A DNA stretch of 64,000 bases from Collimonas antrihumi (GCF_018304965.1 NZ_JAGQED010000005.1:1-64000), one strand, 5' to 3'. Shown: positions 36,062 to 44,744, counted from the stretch's first letter. Notes: generated by a model from the sequence alone, not told the origin. A program made the numbers and translations.

Positions 36062-36952
36062 TCAGGCAGCAGCAATCCGCCGGATGGTTTCGTGCACCGC
36101 CTGCAGCAGCAACTCCTCCAGACGATTCACCGCCGGCCCCGCCACCGTTTGCGCACGATACAAAGACAAGCCGATTTGCGGTAGCACCGGTAAGCCGGTC
36201 TCTTGCGGATTGATGATACGCAAGCTGGCCGGCAAGCCGATCGGCGTGCGTACAGTCACGCCGAGCCCTGCCGCCGAGGCAGCCCACAGAGCAGACAGGC
36301 TGGCGCTGGTGAATGCGTGACGCCAGGTGATCCCGGCCGAGTCCAGCGCAGTTTCAGCGAGATCCCGTAGCAGGCAAGGCGCATCCAGCAGGACCAAAGA
36401 CAACGGCGAAGTGACCGGCCCGGCTACATCCTGGGCCGGCCCGATCCAGCATAGAGGCAGATCGGCGACTCGCTCGCCATTCAATGCCGGCGTGCCGCCT
36501 TCCCATATCAGCGCCAGATCGATGCGTCCCAAAGTCGCGCGCTCGCGCAACTCCGTACTGCGCGCGACACAAACTTCGACACGTACCTTCGGATGCGCCC
36601 GCATGAAACGGCCAAGCACGTCCGACAACAGCGCTTCGCCGAAGTCTTCCTGCAAACCCAGTTTCACCTCCCCTTCCAGCTCGACGCCACGCACCGCGCT
36701 CGCGGTTTCATCGTTGAGATCCAACAAGCGGCGCGCGTAACCCAGCAGCGTCTGGCCGGCCTCGGTTAAGGCCAGGCCGCGCCCGGCTTTGCGAAAGATC
36801 GGCGCACCGGCCTGTTCTTCGAGTTTTTTCAGCTGCGCGCTCACAGCTGAAGTGGATCGGCCCAGGCGATCCGCGGCCTTGGCGTAGCTGCCCAGGTCGA
36901 TGCCAGTGGTGAAGGTGCGCAATACGTCGATGTCAAAGCTGATTTGCCGCAT
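36062..36952 (-). CDS. LysR-family transcription regulator
   Basis: 296 residues from ATG 36952 (AGGA eight bases upstream); the frame up to 36982 is less likely. The N-terminal winged helix has DLGSYAKAADRLGRSTSAVS and LKKLEEQAGAPIFRKAGRGL. The effector domain starts about residue 92 (GEVKLGLQEDFGEALLSDVL). It is divergent from an MFS gene, with an inverted repeat between them, so it very likely controls that gene and itself in response to an unknown co-inducer. Confidence 0.92.
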   Translation of the reverse strand: MRQISFDIDVLRTFTTGIDLGSYAKAADRLGRSTSAVSAQLKKLEEQAGAPIFRKAGRGLALTEAGQTLLGYARRLLDLNDETASAVRGVELEGEVKLGLQEDFGEALLSDVLGRFMRAHPKVRVEVCVARSTELRERATLGRIDLALIWEGGTPALNGERVADLPLCWIGPAQDVAGPVTSPLSLVLLDAPCLLRDLAETALDSAGITWRHAFTSASLSALWAASAAGLGVTVRTPIGLPASLRIINPQETGLPVLPQIGLSLYRAQTVAGPAVNRLEELLLQAVHETIRRIAAA

Positions 36953-37004
36953 GACAACCATCCTGTTTTTCAAAACAATCAATTCGAAACTATCTGATAT
37001 TCAA

Positions 37005-37027
37005 AAGTATCACGCAAAGCGATACTT
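37005..37027. promoter_or_regulatory. Probable LysR operator
   Basis: AAGTATC-ACGCAAAGC-GATACTT is a perfect 7-bp dyad with a 9-base spacer in the gap between the divergent lysR and MFS genes. It contains the T-N11-A arrangement usual for LysR-type sites. A further TATCTGATA stands at about 36991-36999. Confidence 0.5.
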
Positions 37028-37105
37028 GCCGCAAGGGCTTAAACCAAAGCTTGTGATTGCCGCTCTTATTCCATAGGCAGCCCATCCCGTCACAGGAGAA
37101 ATTCA

Positions 37106-38389
37106 ATGTCTCAATCTGCTGCTTTTACCAATAATCGCCGCCATCGCTGGAAAGTCCTGGGCGTGGGCGTTGCGGCCAACGCTAGTTTTTCGGCAGCTTT
37201 CAGTGGCATTCCGACAACTGCGATCTTGATACGTTCTGGTTATCATTTGAGCAATGCCGAACTTGGCCTGGTGTTGGGCTTGATGGGGCTCGGTATCGCA
37301 ATAAGCGAATTGCCGTGGGGTTTGCTGACCGATCGCTGGGGCGACCGTCCGGTGCTATTGTCCGGCCTCGCTACAACAGCTGTGGCACTGGCGCTGATGG
37401 CCATGTTCGCTGCGCCGACTCCCGGCTATGTGCCTGGCCTGCCGCTGCTGGCGGCCGGCTTGTTGCTGGTCGGCCTGCTTGGCGGCAGCGTCAACGGTTC
37501 CAGCGGCCGTGCGGTGATGACCTGGTTCGGCGAAGGCGAACGCGGAATGGCGATGAGCATACGCCAAACCGCAGTGCCTCTGGGCGGTGCTGCCGGCGCG
37601 CTAATCTTGCCGTCGCTGGCTACCCATTTCGGCTTTGCCTCGGTATACGGCGTGCTCGCTCTGTTCTGCGGCGTGACGTTGTTCTTCACGTGGCTTTGGT
37701 TACATGACCCGGCCGCAACCGCAGCAGATAAAGCACGTGTGAGCCACACCGTTTTGTCGTCATCGCCTGCGCCATTGAAGGATCGCCAGCTATGGCGCAT
37801 TGTCGCCGCGATCGGTATCTTGTGTGCGCCGCAGTTTGCGATACTGTCCTTCGGCACGGTGTTCCTGCACGATTTCAGCCACGCCGGCATTGCCGCCATC
37901 ACCGCCTCCATGGCAGCGCTGCAATGCGGCGCCATGGTCATGCGCGTATGGAGCGGCCGCTGGACGGACCGTAATCGTAACCGGCGCGAATTCCTGCGCT
38001 TCTGCACCATCACCAGCGCGATTGCCTTCGCCGCGCTGGCTGCACTGGTAACGCTGGCCGGCCAGTTGCCGACAGTCGGCCCGGCCATGGCAACGCTGCT
38101 GATCGTCATGCTGGTGCTGACCGGGGTCAGTGTCTCAGCCTGGCACGGTGTCGCCTATACCGAACTGGCGACGATCGCCGGCGCACGCAACGCCGGCACT
38201 GCGCTTGGCATGGCAAATACAAGTGTGTTCGTGATGTGCTTCCTGACACCGCTGGCGATTCCGCACATCCTCACTATCGGCAACTGGCCAGCCGTGTGGC
38301 TGATCGGGAGTGTTTGTGCGCTGATTGCGTTGCAGTTTTTTCCTAAGCCAGTACAAGCGACGATTGTTTGCAGGCGAGAGGCGTTTTAG
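37106..38389 (+). CDS. MFS transporter
   Basis: 427 residues with twelve spans. The first loop LLTDRWGDRPVLLSGL fits MFS motif A, and GSVNGSSGRAVMTWFGEGERGMAMSIRQTAVPLGG (in parts) resembles the cyanate/nitrate-like or NarK-like import branch with MSIRQTA in the fifth helix. Controlled presumably by the divergent LysR. A GGAG-type ribosome site (CAGGAGAAATTCA) precedes the ATG. Substrate unknown; direction of transport cannot be told. Confidence 0.88.
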   Translation: MSQSAAFTNNRRHRWKVLGVGVAANASFSAAFSGIPTTAILIRSGYHLSNAELGLVLGLMGLGIAISELPWGLLTDRWGDRPVLLSGLATTAVALALMAMFAAPTPGYVPGLPLLAAGLLLVGLLGGSVNGSSGRAVMTWFGEGERGMAMSIRQTAVPLGGAAGALILPSLATHFGFASVYGVLALFCGVTLFFTWLWLHDPAATAADKARVSHTVLSSSPAPLKDRQLWRIVAAIGILCAPQFAILSFGTVFLHDFSHAGIAAITASMAALQCGAMVMRVWSGRWTDRNRNRREFLRFCTITSAIAFAALAALVTLAGQLPTVGPAMATLLIVMLVLTGVSVSAWHGVAYTELATIAGARNAGTALGMANTSVFVMCFLTPLAIPHILTIGNWPAVWLIGSVCALIALQFFPKPVQATIVCRREAF

Positions 38390-38399
38390 CCGCTTCGTG

Positions 38400-38422
38400 G
38401 GGTGGGCACGATGTACCCACCC
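38400..38422. repeat. GGGTGGGCAC-type dispersed palindrome
   Basis: GGGTGGG (38400-38406) pairs with CCCACCC (38416-38422). The phrase GGGTGGGCACGATGTACCCACCC is a dispersed intergenic repeat seen in many proteobacteria. It lies just after the MFS stop and may double as a transcription stop. Confidence 0.6.
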
Positions 38423-38536
38423 TACTGCTGCTCCGCCGCACCGGCTTGCTTTACTTTCGCGCAACCGCCGGAAAGCCGGCTCGCCAGGGGCGCTTGCTTT
38501 GCTTGTTACGACAAGGTAGACGATGGTGTCCGCAAG

Positions 38537-39292
38537 TCAAGGATCAGAATCTCTCTTCACCATGAGCTCGGCTAGCAACGCTTGCATGCTTCGCCAGTGC
38601 GTCCCTTCCCAGAACACACGCTGGCAAAGATCGCAGGTGCTGAAGCGTTCGAAATGCGCGCGTACCTTTGGCGGCAACCGCTCTTCCACCAGTGCTTTGT
38701 CGATGCTCCGCAAAGGAACGTTGCACTGCAGGCACAACGTGAAGGGCCGCGCGCTGCGGGCCAGGTCCAGACGCTCGAAGATTTCCTTAAGCTGCTGTGT
38801 CGACTTGAGCGCGTGCACATAGCAGCCATGCGTGATGATGCGGCGCTTGAGGAGTTCACGATCGCGGGTGAGCACGATCCGCGCCTCCTTTTCCGCGATG
38901 GAAGCGATCGCGCTGTCGAGGAAATTATTGTCGTAGAGTGTGTCGAAGCCAGCCATGCGCAGCAGATGAGCCAGGCCACCCAGATGCGCGTCGGCGATGA
39001 AGCGGTTTGTGCGCAGTGGCTGGTCGCGCACGCGTAACAATGGGGTGATATCAAGTGCTTCGAATTTGGGGTAAACAGAAACGCGGTCGCCGTCCCGCAG
39101 CAGCCGGTCGAAACCGACAGTCTCGCCATTGACCAGCACCAGTTCGACCTCGGTGTGCGGCACGCCAAGCACCTCGATCATGTGCTTGGCGGTAGCAGCA
39201 CGCACACACACTGCATCGAACGCACGCTTGCGCCGTTCGCTGGGCAGGAACGCATTTAATTCCTCGTAGAAACGAAATGTTGCGGTAACCAT
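38537..39292 (-). CDS. Mut7-C RNase-domain protein with ubiquitin-like N-terminus
   Basis: 251 residues. The first 85 form a beta-grasp (ThiS/MoaD-like) domain (VTATFRFYEELNAFLPSERR, LVNGETVGFDRLLRDGDRVS). From about 95 comes the Mut7-C PIN-like domain: RFIADAHLGGLAHLLRMAGFD with an acidic residue, then ARIVLTRDRELLKRR. A zinc ribbon closes it (CLQC ... CDLC). The family is predicted to be an RNase of the PIN fold; the target is unknown. No operon partner. Confidence 0.9.
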   Translation of the reverse strand: MVTATFRFYEELNAFLPSERRKRAFDAVCVRAATAKHMIEVLGVPHTEVELVLVNGETVGFDRLLRDGDRVSVYPKFEALDITPLLRVRDQPLRTNRFIADAHLGGLAHLLRMAGFDTLYDNNFLDSAIASIAEKEARIVLTRDRELLKRRIITHGCYVHALKSTQQLKEIFERLDLARSARPFTLCLQCNVPLRSIDKALVEERLPPKVRAHFERFSTCDLCQRVFWEGTHWRSMQALLAELMVKRDSDP

Positions 39293-39414
39293 GGCGCGCT
39301 TCCATTCGTACCCACAATCATAGATGAATTCGCAGGCTAGTCACGGTATGGCGCTTTCCTAGGCAACATTCGACACTGACTTCGCTCCAGAAATTTAAAT
39401 GGTCACTTGAATTA

Positions 39415-39448
39415 ATTCAATATTTCAATAATAATTGAAATATTGAAT
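39415..39448. promoter_or_regulatory. ArsR operator (long perfect palindrome)
   Basis: ATTCAATATTTCAAT (39415-39429) and ATTGAAATATTGAAT (39434-39448) are perfect inverted arms of 15 bases around a 4-base centre, 15 bases before the arsR start. ArsR/SmtB dimers bind such A/T-rich dyads and leave when As(III) binds. It should control the whole arsR-acr3-arsC-arsH unit. Confidence 0.8.
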
Positions 39449-39462
39449 AATAAAGGCCATCC

Positions 39463-39792
39463 ATGGAAACCAAGAACATGATCACCGCGCTTGCCGCACT
39501 TGCGCAAGAATCCCGCCTGGCGGTTTTCCGTCTGCTGGTTCAGGTCGGCCCCGACGGCATGGCGGCCAGCAAAATCGGCGAGCAACTGTCCATATCCCCC
39601 TCCTCCCTGTCCTTCCACCTGAAAGAACTCTCGCATGCACAATTAGTGAGCTCCCGCCATGAAGGACGCTTCGTCATTTACTCGGCCAATTTCGACACCA
39701 TGAATGGCCTGATCGGCTTCCTGACTGAAAACTGCTGCGGCGGCAATGCCGTCTGTGCACCGGCCACTGTTTGCTGCCCTCAGACAGCTTGA
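39463..39792 (+). CDS. arsR: Arsenic-responsive repressor ArsR
   Basis: 109 residues with a winged helix: ALAQESRLAVFRLLVQVG, then ASKIGEQLSISPSSLSFHLK (recognition helix) and the wing HEGRFVIYSA. The As(III)-binding cysteines are C-terminal (ENCCGG and TVCC), the layout of the CyAbrB/AfArsR-like class rather than the CxC in the DNA-binding helix of plasmid R773 ArsR. Represses its own operon through the dyad just upstream. Confidence 0.9.
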   Translation: METKNMITALAALAQESRLAVFRLLVQVGPDGMAASKIGEQLSISPSSLSFHLKELSHAQLVSSRHEGRFVIYSANFDTMNGLIGFLTENCCGGNAVCAPATVCCPQTA

Positions 39793-39793
39793 A

Positions 39794-40885
39794 ATGAAAA
39801 CAGAGAATTTACCGATGTCCGCTCAAACCGACGTCATCGGCCAACGCGCCGAAACTGCCTCACTAAGCGTATTTGAACGTTACCTGACGATCTGGGTAGC
39901 CTTGTGTATCGTGATCGGCGTATTGCTAGGGCAAGCGTTTCCCCATGCCGTAAAAGCAATCGGCGGCCTGGAGATCGCCAAGGTGAATCTGCCGGTTGGC
40001 TTGCTGATCTGGGTGATGATCATTCCGATGCTGCTCAAGATCGACTTCGCCGCCTGGCGCCAGGTAAAGGGGCATGCGCGCGGCATCGGCGTCACCTTGT
40101 TCATCAACTGGGCGGTGAAACCATTCTCGATGGCGTTGCTCGGCTGGCTATTCATACGCCACTGGTTCGCACCCTATCTGCCGGCCGCGCAACTCGATTC
40201 CTATGTGGCAGGGTTGATCCTGCTGGCCGCTGCGCCGTGCACCGCGATGGTCTTCGTGTGGGGCCGGCTGACCGGTGGCGATCCTTACTTCACCCTGTCG
40301 CAAGTGGCCATCAACGACCTGATCATGATCTTCGCTTTCGCGCCGCTGGTGGCACTGCTGCTGGGCGTATCGAGCATCGTGGTGCCGTGGGCGACGCTGC
40401 TGACGTCGGTGGTGTTGTATATCGTGGTTCCCGTCATCATCGCCCAACTATGGCGCAGAGCATTGCTGCGACGGGGCCAGGTGGCGTTCGACGCCGCGAT
40501 GCACAACATCCAGCCGTGGTCCATCGCGGCACTGCTGCTGACTTTGATCTTGTTGTTTGCATTCCAGGGCGATGCCATCGTCGAACAGCCATTAGTCATC
40601 GCGCTGTTGGCGATTCCGATTCTGCTACAAGTGTTCTTCAACTCGGCGCTGGCTTACTGGCTTAACAGAGTACTCGGTGAAAAACATTCGATCGCCGGTC
40701 CGTCGGCACTGATAGGCGCATCCAATTTTTTTGAATTGGCGGTGGCGGCAGCAATCAGTCTGTTTGGTTTCAAATCCGGCGCCGCGCTCGCCACTGTGGT
40801 TGGCGTGCTGATCGAAGTCCCGGCCATGCTGCTGGTAGTCGGCATCGTCAACCGCAGCCGCGGCTGGTACGAAGCCAAGCACTGA
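39794..40885 (+). CDS. acr3: Arsenite efflux carrier, ACR3 family
   Basis: 363 residues from ATG 39794, one base after the arsR stop; ATG 39815 is an alternative. About ten spans. Family motifs: LLIWVMIIPMLLKIDFAAWR, APCTAMVFVWGRLTGGDP with the essential Cys in span 4, and GASNFFELAVAAAISLFG. ACR3 expels arsenite using the proton-motive force. The second gene in the ars operon, so it supplies the resistance step. Confidence 0.94.
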   Translation: MKTENLPMSAQTDVIGQRAETASLSVFERYLTIWVALCIVIGVLLGQAFPHAVKAIGGLEIAKVNLPVGLLIWVMIIPMLLKIDFAAWRQVKGHARGIGVTLFINWAVKPFSMALLGWLFIRHWFAPYLPAAQLDSYVAGLILLAAAPCTAMVFVWGRLTGGDPYFTLSQVAINDLIMIFAFAPLVALLLGVSSIVVPWATLLTSVVLYIVVPVIIAQLWRRALLRRGQVAFDAAMHNIQPWSIAALLLTLILLFAFQGDAIVEQPLVIALLAIPILLQVFFNSALAYWLNRVLGEKHSIAGPSALIGASNFFELAVAAAISLFGFKSGAALATVVGVLIEVPAMLLVVGIVNRSRGWYEAKH

Positions 40886-40918
40886 CGGCCCTTCCCTGCT
40901 TACAAAGGAACTATCATC

Positions 40919-41350
40919 ATGACCATCACGATATATCACAATCCTGCCTGCGGCACGTCGCGCAATACCCTGGCTCTGATCAGGAACTCTGGCGACGAAC
41001 CGGAGGTTATCGAATACCTGCAACAGCCGCCTTCGCGCAGCACGCTGCAACAACTGATCCTCGATGCTGGCCTTACGGTGCGCGCAGCGATCCGCGAAAA
41101 GGGAACTCCTTATGCCGAACTAGGCCTGGACGATCAAAGCTTGAGCGATGCACAGTTATTGGATGCGATGCTGGCGCATCCAATCCTGATCAACCGCCCC
41201 TTTGTCGTGACAACCATAGGCACGCGCCTTTGCCGGCCATCTGAACTGGTGCTGGAGATTCTGCCGCATGCGCAGCGCGGCGCGTTCACCAAAGAAGATG
41301 GTGAAGTTGTGATCAATGCGGAGGGACAACGTGTCACACCATCTGCTTGA
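40919..41350 (+). CDS. arsC: Arsenate reductase, glutaredoxin-dependent (ArsC)
   Basis: 143 residues with the redox/nucleophile Cys in [18 protein letters not shown] (Cys11) and the substrate-binding arginines in [15 protein letters not shown]. This is the R773-type enzyme that uses glutathione and glutaredoxin to reduce As(V) to As(III), which ACR3 then exports. Its 3' end overlaps the arsH start. Confidence 0.94.
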   Translation: MTITIYHNPACGTSRNTLALIRNSGDEPEVIEYLQQPPSRSTLQQLILDAGLTVRAAIREKGTPYAELGLDDQSLSDAQLLDAMLAHPILINRPFVVTTIGTRLCRPSELVLEILPHAQRGAFTKEDGEVVINAEGQRVTPSA

Positions 41351-42053
41351 TTTACCGAACCTCGACGCCGAATTATTTCATCTGCCGCTGGCGACCGATT
41401 TTTCCTCCGTCGCGCGTGCCACGCATGCACCGCGTTTCCTGCTGCTGTACGGCTCGATACGTGAGAAATCCTATAGCCGCTTTTTGACGATGGAAGCCGC
41501 CCGTTTGCTGCAGGCGATGGGTGGCGAAGTCAGGATTTTCGATCCACGCGGATTACCATTGCCGGATGGTGAACCCGATACCCATCCCAAAGTGCAAGAG
41601 TTGCGCGAGCTTGCTGCATGGGCCGAAGGCATGGTCTGGTGTTCCCCCGAACGGCATGGCGCCATGACCGGTATCATGAAAGCACAAATCGACTGGATCC
41701 CGTTATCGGTAGGCGCGGTACGGCCAACCCAAGGCAAAACGCTGGCCGTGATGGAAGTCTCCGGCGGCTCGCAATCCTTCAACGCCGTCAACCAGATGCG
41801 CATACTGGGGCGCTGGATGCGGATGATCACGATCCCGAATCAATCCTCGGTCGCCAAGGCATTCCTGGAGTTTGACGACAATGGCCGCATGAAGCCTTCG
41901 TCCTACTACGAGCGAGTGGTCGATGTGATGGAAGAGCTGTATAAATTTACCTTGCTGACGCGTGACGTTTCCGGACTCCTGACAGACCGTTACAGCGAAC
42001 GCAAGGAAAGTGCGGAGCAGTTAAGCAAGCGGGTAAATCAAAAGTCCATCTAG
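41331..42053 (+). CDS. arsH: ArsH NADPH-dependent FMN reductase / organoarsenical oxidase
   Basis: 240 residues from GTG 41331, chosen because GGAGGG lies six bases upstream; an ATG at 41316 is possible. It overlaps arsC by 20 bases, which suggests coupling. The flavodoxin-like fold shows [20 protein letters not shown] (FMN phosphate loop), [20 protein letters not shown] and [14 protein letters not shown]. ArsH oxidises methylated trivalent arsenicals to less toxic pentavalent forms. Last gene of the ars operon. Confidence 0.94.
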   Translation: MSHHLLDLPNLDAELFHLPLATDFSSVARATHAPRFLLLYGSIREKSYSRFLTMEAARLLQAMGGEVRIFDPRGLPLPDGEPDTHPKVQELRELAAWAEGMVWCSPERHGAMTGIMKAQIDWIPLSVGAVRPTQGKTLAVMEVSGGSQSFNAVNQMRILGRWMRMITIPNQSSVAKAFLEFDDNGRMKPSSYYERVVDVMEELYKFTLLTRDVSGLLTDRYSERKESAEQLSKRVNQKSI

Positions 42054-42098
42054 AAACCAGGCGCCGAATTTTGCAACGACACCTGCTTCGATGCAGCG

Positions 42099-42575
42099 TT
42101 ACGATGTAACGGCTGCGGCGACATATTTCTCGATATTCTTCATCTGCGCTTCCCAGCCGCCGCTGTTCATGCGAAACGCTTCCTGGCGCCGCTCTGCCGG
42201 GATGTTATCAAACCCCGATTCGGCCACGCGCAGCAAAGCGCCATCCTCGACAGCAGTCAGCTCGAAGACGACCAGCGTGGTGGGTTCTTGCGAATAATCG
42301 ATGGCTGTATCAACTGCATAGGGATGCCAGCGGAAGGACAGCAATTGCTCCGGCACCATGCGTTCTATCACGACTTCCCAGGTCAGATGCTGGTAGCCCG
42401 GATAGGTGATCTGTCCCTGCACTGCTTGCCCGGCGACGAAGGTTTTTCCTTGGAGCGCCACCCCGAACCAGTCGCCGAATTCTTCCGCATTCGATAACGC
42501 ACGCCAGACCCGCGAACGTGCGGCTTTGAGCACGATCTCTGTTTCAATCCGATCCGTAGATTTATTTATGTCCAT
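42099..42575 (-). CDS. SRPBCC / AHSA1-like domain protein
   Basis: 158 residues of a single START-like fold: RIETEIVLKAARSRVWRALS at the N-terminus, WFGVALQGKTFVAG, and the C-terminal helix GGWEAQMKNIEKYVAA. The AHSA1 branch binds hydrophobic ligands in a deep cavity, and many bacterial members have no known ligand. It stands alone, converging on arsH. A ribosome site (AGGAGGCGAC) precedes the start. Confidence 0.88.
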   Translation of the reverse strand: MDINKSTDRIETEIVLKAARSRVWRALSNAEEFGDWFGVALQGKTFVAGQAVQGQITYPGYQHLTWEVVIERMVPEQLLSFRWHPYAVDTAIDYSQEPTTLVVFELTAVEDGALLRVAESGFDNIPAERRQEAFRMNSGGWEAQMKNIEKYVAAAVTS

Positions 42576-42636
42576 GTGTCGCCTCCTGGCTGCATATTAT
42601 CTCAAGCAGGGAGCAAGCAAGGAAAATCTAGCCAGG

Positions 42637-42750
42637 CAAAAAAAAACCCGCCAGACCTTGCGGTAGCGGGTTGAATCCAAACCTTAGGAGGTGTTGGAGG
42701 AGACAGGCGTAACTATATGGCAGTGCAGCATTCATGTCTGCTTTATTATT
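42637..42750 (-). ncRNA. Probable CCUCC-motif small RNA (3' UTR of the Lrp gene)
   Basis: On the minus strand, after the Lrp stop, the sequence contains two CU-rich anti-Shine-Dalgarno blocks (UCUCCUCCAAC and ACCUCCUAAGG, complementary to 42696-42700 and 42686-42691) and then a strong intrinsic terminator (42645-42672). Single-stranded CCUCC blocks followed by a terminator mark several families of proteobacterial trans-acting RNAs. I see no firm promoter; it could be cut from the lrp mRNA. The 5' end given is a guess. Confidence 0.5.
42645..42672 (-). terminator. Terminator of lrp / small RNA
   Basis: AACCCGC (42645-42651) pairs with GCGGGTT (42666-42672); on the minus strand the stem is followed by eight or more T residues, a strong U-tract. 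Confidence 0.85.
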
Positions 42751-42790
42751 CGCATAACAGTTATAGATAAAACACATATCTTTCAGAAAA

Positions 42791-43237
42791 TCAGATTGGT
42801 CCGCGATCGATACGCTTGCTGAGAATGATCGAGGTCGAGGTATGCCTTACCCCCTCCATCGCGCCAATCTGGTCCAGCAAACGGTCTAGCTCGTCGGTGG
42901 ATTGACAGCGCAGGGTCAGCATATAGTCGATCACGCCGCTCACCGCGCACAGGGTTTCCACCTGCGACATTGTTTGCAGCTGCTGCACCAACAGCGGCGC
43001 ATTGCGGGAATCGATCGAGATGCCGACGTAAGCGCGCACCGCCGGCTGGTACAACTCCACATCGAGGCGCACGCCGTAACCGGCGATCACGCCCTTCTTT
43101 TCCATCGCCGCAAGACGTGCTATCGCCGTGGTCCTGGCAATGCCGACCCGCTTGGCGATAGTTGCCATGGAGAGCCGGGCGTCATCCATCAGCAAGGCCA
43201 GGATTTTGTGGTCGACTTCGTCGAGCTTATTTCTCAT
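42791..43237 (-). CDS. Lrp/AsnC-family transcription regulator
   Basis: 148 residues. The N-terminal helix-turn-helix is LDEVDHKILALLMDDARLSM then IAKRVGIARTTAIARLAAME, and the C-terminal RAM domain (about 65-145) has GVIDYMLTLRCQSTDELDRL. Such proteins sense amino acids and control their metabolism. It is divergent from a saccharopine-dehydrogenase-like gene, so lysine or a related amino acid is a fair guess for the ligand. Translation starts inside an unusual repeat: five tiny frames precede the ATG, each stop overlapping the next start. Confidence 0.93.
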   Translation of the reverse strand: MRNKLDEVDHKILALLMDDARLSMATIAKRVGIARTTAIARLAAMEKKGVIAGYGVRLDVELYQPAVRAYVGISIDSRNAPLLVQQLQTMSQVETLCAVSGVIDYMLTLRCQSTDELDRLLDQIGAMEGVRHTSTSIILSKRIDRGPI

Positions 43238-43301
43238 TTCTCTCTCATTTCTCTCTCATTCCGCTCTCATTTCTCTCTCATTTCTCTCTCATTTCTCTCT
43301 C
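43236..43301. repeat. Six 11-bp tandem repeats over the lrp start
   Basis: The unit ATTTCTCTCTC (minus strand GAGAGAGAAAT) recurs six times in line, one copy altered (ATTCCGCTCTC). On the coding strand every unit carries a GAGAG ribosome-site-like stretch and an ATG; ATG-AGA-GAG-AAA-TGA spells MREK and its stop overlaps the next ATG. The chain ends exactly at the lrp start. Confidence 0.9.
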
Positions 43302-43462
43302 GCTTATCTCTTAACGCGACATTCCATCTTCAATGTTCGTCAAAACGTATCATTATTATACATATCGACGACTATTTACACTCTATTATCTGACTTCGCT
43401 TGAATTTACAATTGCTTCAGCAGAACCGCAGCATTGACTAAAACAACTACGTGAGCGACGAC

Positions 43463-44623
43463 ATGACTACCAAACTGATACTTTTAGGCGCCGGTAAAAT
43501 CGGCGATGCCATTCTTAACCTGTTGTCCCACACTGGCGATTACATCCTGACCGTGGCCGACCGCGATCCGCAACGGCTGGAATATGTGAAGCAAGCCGGC
43601 TTTCCCAACGTCACCACGATCCTGGCGGATATTTCGCACGCACCGACCGTGACCAAGCTGATCAACGGCCACGATGTCACGCTGTCGGCCTGCCCTTACT
43701 TCCTGACACCGGTTATCGCGGGTGCCGCAAAAGCAGCGAAATCGCATTATTTCGATTTGACCGAAGATGTCGAAAGCACCCGTTTCGTCAAGGCACTGGC
43801 GCTCGATTCAAGCACCGCCTTTGTGCCGCAATGCGGCCTGGCGCCTGGCTTCATTTCGATTGTGGCGAACGACGTGGCAAGCCGCTTCGAGCAATTGCAT
43901 GACGTGAAGATGCGCGTCGGCGCGCTGCCGACTTATCCTAGCAATGCGCTCAAATACAATCTGACCTGGAGCACCGACGGCCTGATCAACGAGTACTGCA
44001 ATCCTTGCGAAGCGATTGTCGACGGCGTCCTGCGCGAAACTTCGCCGCTGGAAGAGCTGGAACATTTCTCGCTCGACGGCGTCGATTACGAGGCATTCAA
44101 CACTTCAGGCGGCCTGGGCACTTTGTGCGAAAGCCTGCGTGACCGGGTACAGAACCTGGATTACAAAACCGTGCGTTATCCCGGCCATCGCGACATCATC
44201 AAGATTCTGGTGCGCGACCTGCAACTGGGCAAACTGGAACGCCGTCCGATCCTGAAGGAAGTGCTGGAAACCTCGATCCCGATCACCAAGCAGGATGTGG
44301 TGCTGACTTTCGTCAGCGTCAGCGGCATGCGCGACGGCCGCCTTGAGCAAGAAACCTATGCCAAGAAAATCTATAGCCAGCACGTCAACGGCCAGTTGTT
44401 GTCGGCGATCCAGCTGACTACCGCTGCCGGCATCTGCGCCATGGTTGATCTGGTAGTAACCGGTGTCTTGCCGCAAAGCGGCTTTGTGCGGCAAGAGCAA
44501 GCCTCGCTGACAGATTTCCTGGCCAACCGCTTCGGCCAGTTCTATGCAAACCACGCCCCTGCTCATGGCGGTTTCGCACCGGCCAGCAATACCGATTTCA
44601 ATCAACTGAAAGCGGTTGCCTGA
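43463..44623 (+). CDS. Saccharopine dehydrogenase / lysine 6-dehydrogenase-like protein
   Basis: 386 residues from ATG 43463; a GTG at 43451 is an alternative. The Rossmann start LILLGAGKIGDAILNLLSHT binds NAD(P), and the following VADRDPQRLEYVKQAG fits NAD. HYFDLTEDVESTRFVKALA and VPQCGLAPGFISIVANDVA are family motifs. Members oxidise lysine or saccharopine, or carry out related amino acid steps. The divergent Lrp-type regulator supports a lysine-related role. It ends before a strong bidirectional terminator. Confidence 0.88.
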   Translation: MTTKLILLGAGKIGDAILNLLSHTGDYILTVADRDPQRLEYVKQAGFPNVTTILADISHAPTVTKLINGHDVTLSACPYFLTPVIAGAAKAAKSHYFDLTEDVESTRFVKALALDSSTAFVPQCGLAPGFISIVANDVASRFEQLHDVKMRVGALPTYPSNALKYNLTWSTDGLINEYCNPCEAIVDGVLRETSPLEELEHFSLDGVDYEAFNTSGGLGTLCESLRDRVQNLDYKTVRYPGHRDIIKILVRDLQLGKLERRPILKEVLETSIPITKQDVVLTFVSVSGMRDGRLEQETYAKKIYSQHVNGQLLSAIQLTTAAGICAMVDLVVTGVLPQSGFVRQEQASLTDFLANRFGQFYANHAPAHGGFAPASNTDFNQLKAVA

Positions 44624-44656
44624 GCTGTAGCCTGGTGCAAAATCCGTTTCATTGCA

Positions 44657-44696
44657 AAACGGCCTGTATGGCTCTTGCGAGCTATACAGGCCGTTT
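44657..44696. terminator. Bidirectional terminator between convergent genes
   Basis: AAACGGCCTGTATGGCTC pairs with GAGCTATACAGGCCGTTT with one mismatch and a 4-base loop, followed by GCTTTAA on the plus side and TTTGCAATG on the minus side. It ends the dehydrogenase gene and the autotransporter gene. Confidence 0.8.
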
Positions 44697-44744
44697 GCTT
44701 TAACTCCATCGCGATCATCGCTGATCACAACCGAGGCAGATTCT

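Noticed and set aside
43236-43301. CRISPR-like array
   Set aside because: The 11-bp units are contiguous with no spacers, and no cas genes are near.
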